This document shows, in pieces, positions 16,381-23,291 of a stretch of DNA of 64,000 bases. Position 1 is the stretch's first letter. Each line of letters opens with the position of its first letter. A model generated the notes under the pieces. The model was given only the letters and a program-made list of their open reading frames with translations, did no database searches and was not told the DNA's origin. The position numbers were made by a program, and so were the translations under genes. Where the stretch lies: the NCBI GenBank assembly GCA_002862435.1, contig PKDC01000004.1, positions 1 to 64,000 of the forward strand, read 5' to 3'. This stretch comes from Pseudomonadota bacterium (lineage in GTDB: Bacteria > Pseudomonadota > Gammaproteobacteria > UBA5335).

Positions 16381-16431
16381 GCCACGCGGCAGGGCAGGCG
16401 CCCCTGCTTGGGCGCATCCCCACCGCGTGGC
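16381..16431. repeat. Inverted repeat upstream of ccmA
   Basis: GCCACGCGG (16381-16389) and CCGCGTGGC (16423-16431) are perfect complements, with a second possible stem (GCAGGG/CCCTGC) inside. It lies between the end of the DUF2059-like gene and the ccmA start, both on the minus strand. There is no T-run, so it is not a clear intrinsic terminator; it may separate the two units or stabilise an mRNA end. Confidence 0.45.
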
Positions 16432-16439
16432 GCAAGCGC

Positions 16440-17279
16440 TTATTCCTTGATGCGGCTACCCATGGCTTCACCCACTTTGCGCGAGCCTTCCTGCATGGCC
16501 GCATCCAGCGCCTTGGAACGGGCCTTGAAGTACTTCCTGCCGACGTCGGATTCAGCGAACTTCGCATAGGCCTCGACATCGCTCTCCGACACGTCCTTGA
16601 ACAAGTAGCCAAACTTGATCAGGTTGATCTGTTGCATGAATTCCATGGCCTTGGGCCGTTGGGATTCGATCTTTTCATTGATCTCGGCATCGGTCAGCTT
16701 TTTTTCGCTCTTGGCGGTCTTGTTCATGGCCTTGACCATGGCCACCCGTGAATTGAGCTGCATGTCGACGGTGGTTTCCGTGGTCAGGGTCGCCTTGTCG
16801 ATCTTCTTGTAGAGGGATTGGCGCGCTTCGGGAATGGGGTTTTGCTCCGTCTGCTTGGCAAACTCCACCAACTCCTTGGCCTTTTCCGGATCGGCCAACT
16901 GGTTTTCCAGACGGATCAACTTCTGACCGGGATCGCCCTCATACCAGCTCAGGACCTTCTGGAGCTCCCCTTCGTTCAGCTGATCGGCCAACTGTTTGCC
17001 CACGCTTGCGAGTATGCTTTCCGTCCCAAAGGCTTCCAGCATGACCGCGCCGATCTCCCGTTGCTCCGGGGTGGCCTTGCCGCTTTCCTCGGCCTTTTTG
17101 AGGCTGTCGTTGATGGAACGCGTCGTCTGTCCCAATTGCTGTTCAAGACCGGAGACCCGCATGACTTCCGAAGCCAGCGCCCGTTTATCGGCGGCCTGGG
17201 CCAGGCCCGCGGCGAACACCAGGGTCAGCGCCAGGACAAGCCGGACTGAACGATTCCATGACATTGATATTTCACGCAT
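16440..17279 (-). CDS. Exported DUF2059-like protein
   Basis: A 279-residue exported protein with a signal peptide (VRLVLALTLVFAAGLAQA). The mature part is helical and charged. The segment EFxxxxxx-type end of this family is represented by QLNEGELQKVLSWYEGDPGQ, where DUF2059 proteins carry their S/G-x-P-G-Q/K signature. Length and layout suggest a soluble periplasmic protein of unknown function. Start 17279 has GAAG before it; 17264 is an alternative that begins nearer the signal peptide. Confidence 0.6.
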   Translation of the reverse strand: MREISMSWNRSVRLVLALTLVFAAGLAQAADKRALASEVMRVSGLEQQLGQTTRSINDSLKKAEESGKATPEQREIGAVMLEAFGTESILASVGKQLADQLNEGELQKVLSWYEGDPGQKLIRLENQLADPEKAKELVEFAKQTEQNPIPEARQSLYKKIDKATLTTETTVDMQLNSRVAMVKAMNKTAKSEKKLTDAEINEKIESQRPKAMEFMQQINLIKFGYLFKDVSESDVEAYAKFAESDVGRKYFKARSKALDAAMQEGSRKVGEAMGSRIKE

Positions 17280-17397
17280 TTATATCTTCTCTGCATCTGG
17301 ATAATGACGAATAGACCCCGCCTGCCGGGGAAAGGTTCTCATCGGAGCGCGTAGCATACGCGCCCTTTGCGGTTCGGTCGATGACCGCTCATGCCGC

Positions 17398-18693
17398 TCA
17401 TGCCCGTTGCAGCACGGCACCATAAAAACCATCCGTGCCATGCACATGCGGGGTCGGCTGAAAGTCCGCATCGCGAAACAGCGTGTCGGGAAGCGCGAGG
17501 CCCGCCTGAGCCATCACCGCCTGGGCCGAGAGACGAGAGAAATCGGGATGGTCCCGGAGAAAGCCCGCCACGACCTCCCGGTTTTCGGCGTCCGCCACAC
17601 TGCAGGTGGCATAGATCAAACGACCGCCCGGCGCCACCAACCCGGCCGCCGCACTCAGAATGCGCCGTTGAAGAGTCGCCAGGGCCGGCAGATCGAGCGG
17701 CCGATTGCGCAAATCCGGATTGCGCCGCAGGGTGCCGGATCCGGAGCAGGGCGCGTCCACCAGCACGCGGTCATAACGCCCCCGATGGGCGCGCAAGACG
17801 GCGTCGGATTCATCCACCAGCGCCTGGATGCGAATGTTATGGGCGCCGGCCCGGCGTGCCCGACGCGCCAGCTCCTCCAGCTTGCGGGGGATCACATCGC
17901 AGGCCAGGATCTCGCCTTTGTTGTCCATCTGCATGGCCAGGGCCAGGGTCTTGCCACCCGCCCCCGCGCAAAAATCCACCACCCGCCCGCGTGGCGGCAC
18001 ATCCACCAGGCAGGCCAGCAACTGGCTGCCCTCGTCCTGCACCTCAAAGGCACCTTCCTGGAATCCAGGCGCCTGGAACAAGGCCGCCCGATCCGCCCGC
18101 CGCAAGCCGTGCGGCGCATAAGGCGTAGGCTCAAGGTGAATGCCGGCGCCTGCCAGGCGCTGCTGCAAGGCATCCCGATCCGTGCGCAGCGTATTGACCC
18201 GCAGATCCAGCGGCGCGGTCCCCGCCAAGGCAATCGCCAGGCTCTCGGCCTGCGCGGCCCCCCAACCGTGAACCATGGCATCCGCCAGGGCGTCGGGCAG
18301 GCTATGGCGAATGGCAAACGGCAAGATTTCAGCCTGCGCCGCGCGCAAGGTGCTACCCAATCGCGCCGCCTCCGGGGCGGGCAACAAGCCGGCCAGCGCC
18401 CGCTCCGACCAGCCTTGGGTCAGGAGATACAAACCCGCCAGATCCGCTGCCGGGGCCGCTTTCCCGGCAACGCATTGCAGGCAATGCCTGAAAAAGCGTT
18501 GCCGCCGCAACACCCCGAACACCCCCTCGGCGATGAAACGGCGATCGCGACCGCCCAGAAAACGCCGGGCCCGGAAAAACCGGTCCAGCGCCCGATCAGC
18601 GGGCAGCCGGGCCTGCTCCAGGCTTTCCAGTGCTTCGATGAGTTGGCGGAATTGGGCATTGCGGATGCCATGGGCATCGGGAGCGGTCGACAT
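17398..18693 (-). CDS. rsmB: RsmB-type rRNA/RNA cytosine-5 methyltransferase
   Basis: A 431-residue m5C RNA methyltransferase of the RsmB/NOP2 group. The N-terminal about 140 residues are a NusB-like helical RNA-binding domain, though divergent. The SAM-binding motif is VVDFCAGAGGKTLALA. The two catalytic cysteines lie in VLVDAPCSGSGTLRRNPD and LIYATCSV. The C-terminus has the HGTDGFYGAVLQR ending of the family. Whether it modifies 16S C967 (RsmB) or another site is not certain because the N-terminal domain is diverged and the usual neighbour fmt is absent. Confidence 0.82.
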   Translation of the reverse strand: MSTAPDAHGIRNAQFRQLIEALESLEQARLPADRALDRFFRARRFLGGRDRRFIAEGVFGVLRRQRFFRHCLQCVAGKAAPAADLAGLYLLTQGWSERALAGLLPAPEAARLGSTLRAAQAEILPFAIRHSLPDALADAMVHGWGAAQAESLAIALAGTAPLDLRVNTLRTDRDALQQRLAGAGIHLEPTPYAPHGLRRADRAALFQAPGFQEGAFEVQDEGSQLLACLVDVPPRGRVVDFCAGAGGKTLALAMQMDNKGEILACDVIPRKLEELARRARRAGAHNIRIQALVDESDAVLRAHRGRYDRVLVDAPCSGSGTLRRNPDLRNRPLDLPALATLQRRILSAAAGLVAPGGRLIYATCSVADAENREVVAGFLRDHPDFSRLSAQAVMAQAGLALPDTLFRDADFQPTPHVHGTDGFYGAVLQRA

Positions 18694-18737
18694 GGGATTC
18701 CAGGAGGAGAAGCAGCGTTCCGGTAAAACGTCCCGCC

Positions 18738-19043
18738 TCAGGGAGGCAGAGGGGTCAAGCGGTCGGCCAGAGCGCGCATTTTATCGTCCAGGCTCTGGGG
18801 CTTGTCCACCCGGGTGCCGACCTTGAGTGTGGTCATGAGGCGGGGAACGCCAGCAGCATGCAGCGCTTCGTGGCAGGCCCGAATGGCCTGAAACACAGCA
18901 TCCCACTCCCCTTCCACCGCTGTGCCAAAGGGATGGGAATGGGGATGCAGGCCATGGCGTTGCAGGATCTCCACGCATTGAGCCACCTCGGCGGAGACCG
19001 AAGCCCCCACACCCATGGGCACCACGCAGACATCCACGCTCAC
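18738..19043 (-). CDS. Thiamine-binding/UPF0045 (MTH1187, YqgV) family protein
   Basis: A 101-residue ferredoxin-fold protein. Family marks are VSVDVCVVPMGVGASVSAEV, the VEILQRHGLHPHSHPFGTAV strand, and LMTTLKVGTRVDK. Relatives bind thiamine or related small molecules, and several form tetramers; their physiological role is unsettled. The GTG at 19043 overlaps the upstream stop as GTGA and begins exactly where the conserved sequence starts, so I prefer it over upstream codons. Coupled to the Ap4A-phosphorylase-like gene. Confidence 0.8.
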   Translation of the reverse strand: MSVDVCVVPMGVGASVSAEVAQCVEILQRHGLHPHSHPFGTAVEGEWDAVFQAIRACHEALHAAGVPRLMTTLKVGTRVDKPQSLDDKMRALADRLTPLPP

Positions 19044-19888
19044 CCGCACAGACCCGCTTCCTGTTCCGCCACAACGCTCAGGCCACCATCCGCCAGACTG
19101 GCCCAGGGTCCCCGGCGCATCAATCCTTCCCATTGCGCCGGAGAGCGCACCGACATCAGCCCGGCATAGTCCAGCACCGCGCCAGCCGGGTTGGGCACCA
19201 GCCACATCCAGCGGCGGGTCGCCAGCAGGTGGCAGTCACCCGCCCCGGATTTCCCTTGCAGCGCGCGACGCATGCGCAGATACAGCACCCAGGCGATCCG
19301 GCCGCCCCGGTCCGGCTGCGCCAGCCAATCGGGAGCAACCGCCGCCACGAGATGCGGGAAAGACCACAACGGCACACGTCCAAAGCCATGGCGCAAATCG
19401 GCTTGCAGCAGGGCGCTTGCAACCGGAAGGCCGGACAGCGGATGCAGCGGCAGCGGCGCCAATTCCATATCCCGCCGCTCCCCGGATCGAGGGCTCAGGG
19501 AGGCCCGGAAAAACCCCAAGGCATCACGCCCCTGCAGACAGCGCCACAGCAACGCAAAATCATCGGCATCCAGGCCTTGGCGCTTACGTTGTTGCTGACG
19601 AATCAAGCGCAGTTGACCGCGCAGCAGCGGCTCCCGCACCAGTTCCGTCCGATGAGTCGCCATCCCGGAAGCCGATCCCATGCCGCCATTGACCGACACT
19701 GCCGGTGCTGGCGATGCCGCGGACATGGGGCCAGGGGAAGCCGCCTCATGGTTCCACCGAATCAGATAGGGCGAGCCTCGCCAAGCACCGGGCACCAGCG
19801 TGGCCGGAGATGCCAACAGACCCGCCGCTTCCGCACGCTCACGCGCACGATCCACCGCCATCCACCACGCCAGCGACCCCGTCTGCAT
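19040..19888 (-). CDS. Degenerate Ap4A phosphorylase-like (ATP adenylyltransferase) protein
   Basis: A 282-residue cytoplasmic protein whose layout recalls bacterial ATP adenylyltransferases (Apa2 type): WWMAVDRARERAEAAGLL at the start, LDADDFALLWRCLQGRDALG before the active site, MELAPLPL after it, and CHLLATRRWMWLVPNPAG in the C-terminal domain. The HxHxQ triad expected in the middle reads RxDxE (residues about 138-142), so the catalytic histidines are missing. Either the enzyme has changed function or my family call is wrong. The start at 19888 has AGGAGG upstream; 19951 is a longer alternative. Overlaps the next gene by 4 nt. Confidence 0.5.
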   Translation of the reverse strand: MQTGSLAWWMAVDRARERAEAAGLLASPATLVPGAWRGSPYLIRWNHEAASPGPMSAASPAPAVSVNGGMGSASGMATHRTELVREPLLRGQLRLIRQQQRKRQGLDADDFALLWRCLQGRDALGFFRASLSPRSGERRDMELAPLPLHPLSGLPVASALLQADLRHGFGRVPLWSFPHLVAAVAPDWLAQPDRGGRIAWVLYLRMRRALQGKSGAGDCHLLATRRWMWLVPNPAGAVLDYAGLMSVRSPAQWEGLMRRGPWASLADGGLSVVAEQEAGLCG

Positions 19889-20050
19889 TGGTTCAGGCCT
19901 CCTGCCATGCCAGAATGCATCACCTCCCCTGAGACTAATCCAGCCGCTCAAGAACGCAAGCCATCCCCACGACGCCCACCACGCCTCCTTGCTCCGGATT
20001 GCCCCCTCATGCCCGCACCTCGCTCCTCCAACCCGCGCCGACCTGACAGC

Positions 20051-20557
20051 ATGTCACTGTTTTTTCTGTGTATTTTCCTGGCTTGCAGTGGCATGCTGTA
20101 TCACCAAACCGGCCTTGCCGGTCTCTGGCAGGGACTGGAAAAAGGTCTCCTCCTGTTGATTTCGGTCACGCCCATCGTGCTCATGGCGCTGCTGCTGGCG
20201 GGCTATGCGCAAGTCCTGTTGCCGCGCAGCTGGGTGGAGTCGCATCTGGGCCGCGGAAGCGGATGGCGCGCCATCGGACTGGCCAGTCTGGCTGGCGCCC
20301 TGATGCCCGGCGGGCCCTTCGCAGCTTTCCCCATCGTGCTGGCCCTGCGCCAGTCGGGCGCCGCGCTGGCGCCCTGCGTGGGCTTCCTCACCGCCTGGTC
20401 GGTGCTGGGCCTGCACCGCATGATCGTGTGGGAAATCCCCTGGCTGGGCTGGCGTTTTGCCATGCTGCGCTGGGTCATTTCCCTACCCCTGCCGTGGCTT
20501 GCCGCTTATGGGATCGCCCGCCTGGATCGACGTGGCAAAGCGGAGCCGGCGCCATGA
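20051..20557 (+). CDS. Small permease-like membrane protein, half A
   Basis: A 168-residue protein with about five membrane helices. In the middle it has GALMPGGPFAAFPIVLALRQ, and the sister gene that follows has GALLPGGPMVSFPFVILLQQ at the same place. The MPGG/LPGG loop resembles the loop of ArsP/YraQ-type permeases, so the two may form one heteromeric transporter. Substrate unknown. The ribosome site is weak; ATG 20009 is an in-frame alternative. Overlaps the next gene by 4 nt. Confidence 0.65.
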   Translation: MSLFFLCIFLACSGMLYHQTGLAGLWQGLEKGLLLLISVTPIVLMALLLAGYAQVLLPRSWVESHLGRGSGWRAIGLASLAGALMPGGPFAAFPIVLALRQSGAALAPCVGFLTAWSVLGLHRMIVWEIPWLGWRFAMLRWVISLPLPWLAAYGIARLDRRGKAEPAP

Positions 20558-21066
20558 ACGCCCAAGCGCTGGGCATCCTGGCCATGCTGCTGGGCGTCAT
20601 GATCCTGCTGGCGCAGCGGCGCGATACCGGCTTGCATCGGCAAGCCTCGAGCGAGGCATGGCAACAGCTGCGCCTGATCGCCCTGCGCTTGCCGTTGGCG
20701 CTCATGGCCGCCTCGCTGCTGGGCGAACTGCTGCCCCGGGAGACGCTGGCGATCCTGTTGGGGCCCCAAAGCGGTTGGCAGGGAATCGCGCTGGCCAGTG
20801 GTCTGGGCGCCCTGCTGCCGGGCGGGCCGATGGTCAGTTTTCCGTTTGTGATTCTCTTGCAGCAGGCCGGCATGGCGCCGGCGCCGATGGTGGCCCTGAT
20901 GACCGCCTGGTCGGTACTGGCCCTGCATCGCGTCCTGAGCTTCGAGCTACCGCTGATGGGCGCGCGTTTCGTGATCCTGCGCTGGATCGTGTCCCTGCCA
21001 CTGCCCCTGCTTGCGGGGGCGCTGGCGGCGTTGCTGCTGCGGATTCCGGGACTTGCGCTGATTTGA
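20554..21066 (+). CDS. Small permease-like membrane protein, half B
   Basis: A 170-residue membrane protein paralogous to the preceding one. Shared blocks include GWQGIALASGLGALLPGGPM, LMTAWSVLALHRVLSFELPL and FVILRWIVSLPLPLLAG, against FLTAWSVLGLHRMIVWEIPW and FAMLRWVISLPLPWLA in half A. The duplicated order and the 4-nt coupling suggest a two-subunit membrane complex. No substrate can be named. Confidence 0.65.
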   Translation: MNAQALGILAMLLGVMILLAQRRDTGLHRQASSEAWQQLRLIALRLPLALMAASLLGELLPRETLAILLGPQSGWQGIALASGLGALLPGGPMVSFPFVILLQQAGMAPAPMVALMTAWSVLALHRVLSFELPLMGARFVILRWIVSLPLPLLAGALAALLLRIPGLALI

Positions 21067-21373
21067 TCAGCACGCCGTGTTGCAGCAGGAACATCAGGAA
21101 CCCACCGCTGAGCGGGCGCACAATCGATCCGAAAAGCAACATCGATGCGGCCTGCCGCGCGGGGAATCCGAGCCTCGGCACCCGCCATCGTTCGGCGACT
21201 CCTTGGCCGCAGACAAAAGTGCGCGCCGCACGAATTATTGCGCAATCAATGGTCGCAGCGTTGTTTTACGACGGTCAAATCGAACATCCGCCAGCGGTGC
21301 CCATCGACTTGACAAGTAAAGTTCACCATCGCGTGCGTGATGATGCGGGGATGACGATTGACGTGGCGTTTGT
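21067..21373. other. Intergenic region, no supported gene
   Basis: About 307 bases between the second permease gene and the convergent Excalibur gene. Short frames exist on both strands but have no ribosome site, motif or codon pattern like the flanking genes. The GC content falls between about 21230 and 21370. I see no terminator or RNA. Confidence 0.4.
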
Positions 21374-21742
21374 TCACCGTCTTCCTCTCCGCGAATGCGT
21401 CCCGCTTTCGTCCGCATCGGACGATGACATTTCGGGGGAAGCCCATTGCTGCTCGCAGGGAATTCCGTCGCGATCGCCGTCCATTTTTACGCCCGGGCAG
21501 TGGCTGAGGAAGAAACTCGCTTCTTCGTAGGACGTCATCTGTGAGCAATGGTTGCGGCCATCGCATGCGAAGTTGGGAATCGCCGATGCACTTTGCTGCG
21601 CTGAGGAAGACGCCACCGGCTGGGTCCTTCCGGCCTCGGTGGCAAGTCCCGCGTGCTGGTTCATTGGGAGGGATGATGCGTAACGGCCGTAAGCCTGCCA
21701 GGCCGCCGCGCTAACCAACACCACCATGATCCAGCGTTTCAT
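21374..21742 (-). CDS. Exported Excalibur calcium-binding domain protein
   Basis: A 122-residue protein with an N-terminal membrane anchor or signal (IMVVLVSAAAWQAYG) and an Excalibur domain at residues about 58-97: FACDGRNHCSQM, FFLSHCPGVKMDGDRDGIPCE. Cysteines 60, 66, 82 and 96 are present; the aspartates of DGDRDG would bind calcium. Many relatives read MTSCEEA where this protein has MTSYEEA, so one cysteine is lost. The domain is often fused to a cold-shock domain; here it stands alone. Confidence 0.85.
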   Translation of the reverse strand: MKRWIMVVLVSAAAWQAYGRYASSLPMNQHAGLATEAGRTQPVASSSAQQSASAIPNFACDGRNHCSQMTSYEEASFFLSHCPGVKMDGDRDGIPCEQQWASPEMSSSDADESGTHSRRGRR

Positions 21743-21802
21743 GCTGCTCTGCCCTGGGTAAAGTTCAGTCCTCCCAGCCTATCGGCGCGGCAGCGGCATG
21801 GC

Positions 21803-22609
21803 TTAACCCAGAAATTGCATCGGACGCAGCACCAGGGACTGGTCCACCCGGCCGATGGGCCCCCGCGTATCGAACAGCCGGGTGTGGGTGGTGCCAAGCC
21901 CGGTGGGTTCCATGTGGGTGCGGCTTTCCAGGCAGATCCATTCCCCTTCCGGATAGCGGTTGAGGTGCAGGTCGATGTCGGCATTGATGCAGCCCATCTT
22001 GCCGCCCAGGTAGAGCTGGCCGATGCCGTTGCCGAAGTCGGACATCATCCCCATGTAGCTCACCGCCGTGGTGGCCTCGTCGGCGACCACGTCCGCCTCG
22101 ATGCGGAGCCAGGCCGTGCCTTCCCCCTGGAAGGTGAAGCCGGACACGCGGCGCATTTCCAGCGCCGCATTCAGCCCCGGCGGCCGCTTGCCGGGCTGGC
22201 CCCGCCCGCCCAGAAAGCCCTCCGGCGCCAGCCCCTCCGGCCCCGTCGGAACACCACCGGCCACCACGGCATGCTCAGGCAGGGTTATCGGCTGCACCCG
22301 GCCTTTGAGTGCCGTGGTACGCGCGACTTCCTTGCCCTCGGCCAGCATGCGCGCCTGGATGATGGCGATGCGCTGGCCGGCGCGCAGGGTTTCGGTGATG
22401 ACTTGGATCGGCACGCGCGGCGCGGGGCGGCACAGATCGTTGGTGAGGCGCAGGACGCGCCATTCCGGATCGGGCTCATGCCGATCGATCACATGGGCCA
22501 TGAGGCCGGCGATGGCGCCGCCGTGCAGCAGGCGGCTGTCCCAGGGGGAATTGGTGCGCTCGCTGGGGATATAGAAATCCCCTTCGCGATGGTAAAGCGC
22601 GTCCTTCAT
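21803..22609 (-). CDS. Thioesterase family (double hotdog) protein
   Basis: A 268-residue TesB-like double-hotdog protein. The N-terminal hotdog shows SPWDSRLLHGGAIAGLMAHV, VLRLTNDLCRPAPRVPIQV and RAGQRIAIIQARMLAEGKEVART; the C-terminal one has INADIDLHLNRYPEGEWICL and the ending LFDTRGPIGRVDQSLVLRP. Proteins of this type hydrolyse acyl-CoA thioesters; specificity is not visible. The ATG at 22609 has AAGGAACG upstream. Followed on the chromosome by the VOC gene on the same strand. Confidence 0.8.
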   Translation of the reverse strand: MKDALYHREGDFYIPSERTNSPWDSRLLHGGAIAGLMAHVIDRHEPDPEWRVLRLTNDLCRPAPRVPIQVITETLRAGQRIAIIQARMLAEGKEVARTTALKGRVQPITLPEHAVVAGGVPTGPEGLAPEGFLGGRGQPGKRPPGLNAALEMRRVSGFTFQGEGTAWLRIEADVVADEATTAVSYMGMMSDFGNGIGQLYLGGKMGCINADIDLHLNRYPEGEWICLESRTHMEPTGLGTTHTRLFDTRGPIGRVDQSLVLRPMQFLG

Positions 22610-22674
22610 GGCGTCGTTCCTTGACGTCGTGCATGGCGGGCAGACCGGATCAGACACCGGCTCGGGATGATCGC

Positions 22675-23043
22675 TCAGGGCATGGTTTCTTCATCGATGC
22701 GAAGGCGGTGGCCATCGGGATCCTCGATCTCGAAATGGCGGTGGCCATCGGCGGCACGACGCAGGTAACAGGCAACCGTCGCGCCAGCCGCATTGCAGCG
22801 CCGGTACAGGGATTCGGCCTCGGCCACCTGGACTTGCACCGACTGGGGATGAGGGTTGCGCTCTTCGGCGAGCAGGAGCTGCCAATCGCCATGACACAGC
22901 AGGGCGCGGCGCCCGGCATCAAGCAACTGGGCCAACTCGAGCCCCAGGGCCTGTTCGTAGAAGCGGATGGATTTCGTCAGATCACGGACGGCAAAGGCGG
23001 GAATGGTGGGAGATGCACTCGCCCATCGTTGGGGCACATCCAT
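22675..23043 (-). CDS. VOC superfamily (glyoxalase-like) protein
   Basis: A 122-residue vicinal-oxygen-chelate fold protein: IPAFAVRDLTKSIRFYEQAL, LLCHGDWQLLLAEERNPHPQ, a central VQVQVAEAESLYRRC and the closing FEIEDPDGHRLRI. Possible metal ligands are in the second and last strands, but the first-strand histidine typical of glyoxalase I is not present, so dioxygenase, resistance or binding roles remain open. Divergent from the TonB receptor; the shared 248-base region holds a perfect palindrome. Confidence 0.75.
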   Translation of the reverse strand: MDVPQRWASASPTIPAFAVRDLTKSIRFYEQALGLELAQLLDAGRRALLCHGDWQLLLAEERNPHPQSVQVQVAEAESLYRRCNAAGATVACYLRRAADGHRHFEIEDPDGHRLRIDEETMP

Positions 23044-23209
23044 AGGCTTGGAACCTCGACACAGCGCACATGCGCCGTCGCTATCTTGAGACAAGCGCCG
23101 CCAAGGTTCAAGCGGCGATCCACCCTGATTCGCAAGTGCGTTCGGCTGACCACCCGCTGGCAATGCGGGTGCGGCCCCGCGCAGCCCCGACAGAAGCTTC
23201 CGCCCGGCC

Positions 23210-23226
23210 TGCGACAAATTGTCGCA
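23210..23226. promoter_or_regulatory. 17-bp perfect palindrome, likely operator
   Basis: TGCGACAAATTGTCGCA is a perfect 8-1-8 palindrome 65 bases before the TonB receptor start and in the region divergent from the VOC gene. It looks like the binding site of a dimeric repressor or activator. It does not match the Fur or Zur box used elsewhere in the window. The cognate regulator is not encoded beside it. Confidence 0.55.
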
Positions 23227-23291
23227 CTTGCGCCAAGCCACTGGAAATTCAGGGAGAATCGCCACGCCCTCAAACTGGAAAAGGACTTCCC

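Noticed and set aside
23044..23291. Cobalamin riboswitch before the TonB receptor
   Set aside because: A GCCACTG string occurs, but the B12 box and the other conserved loops are missing.
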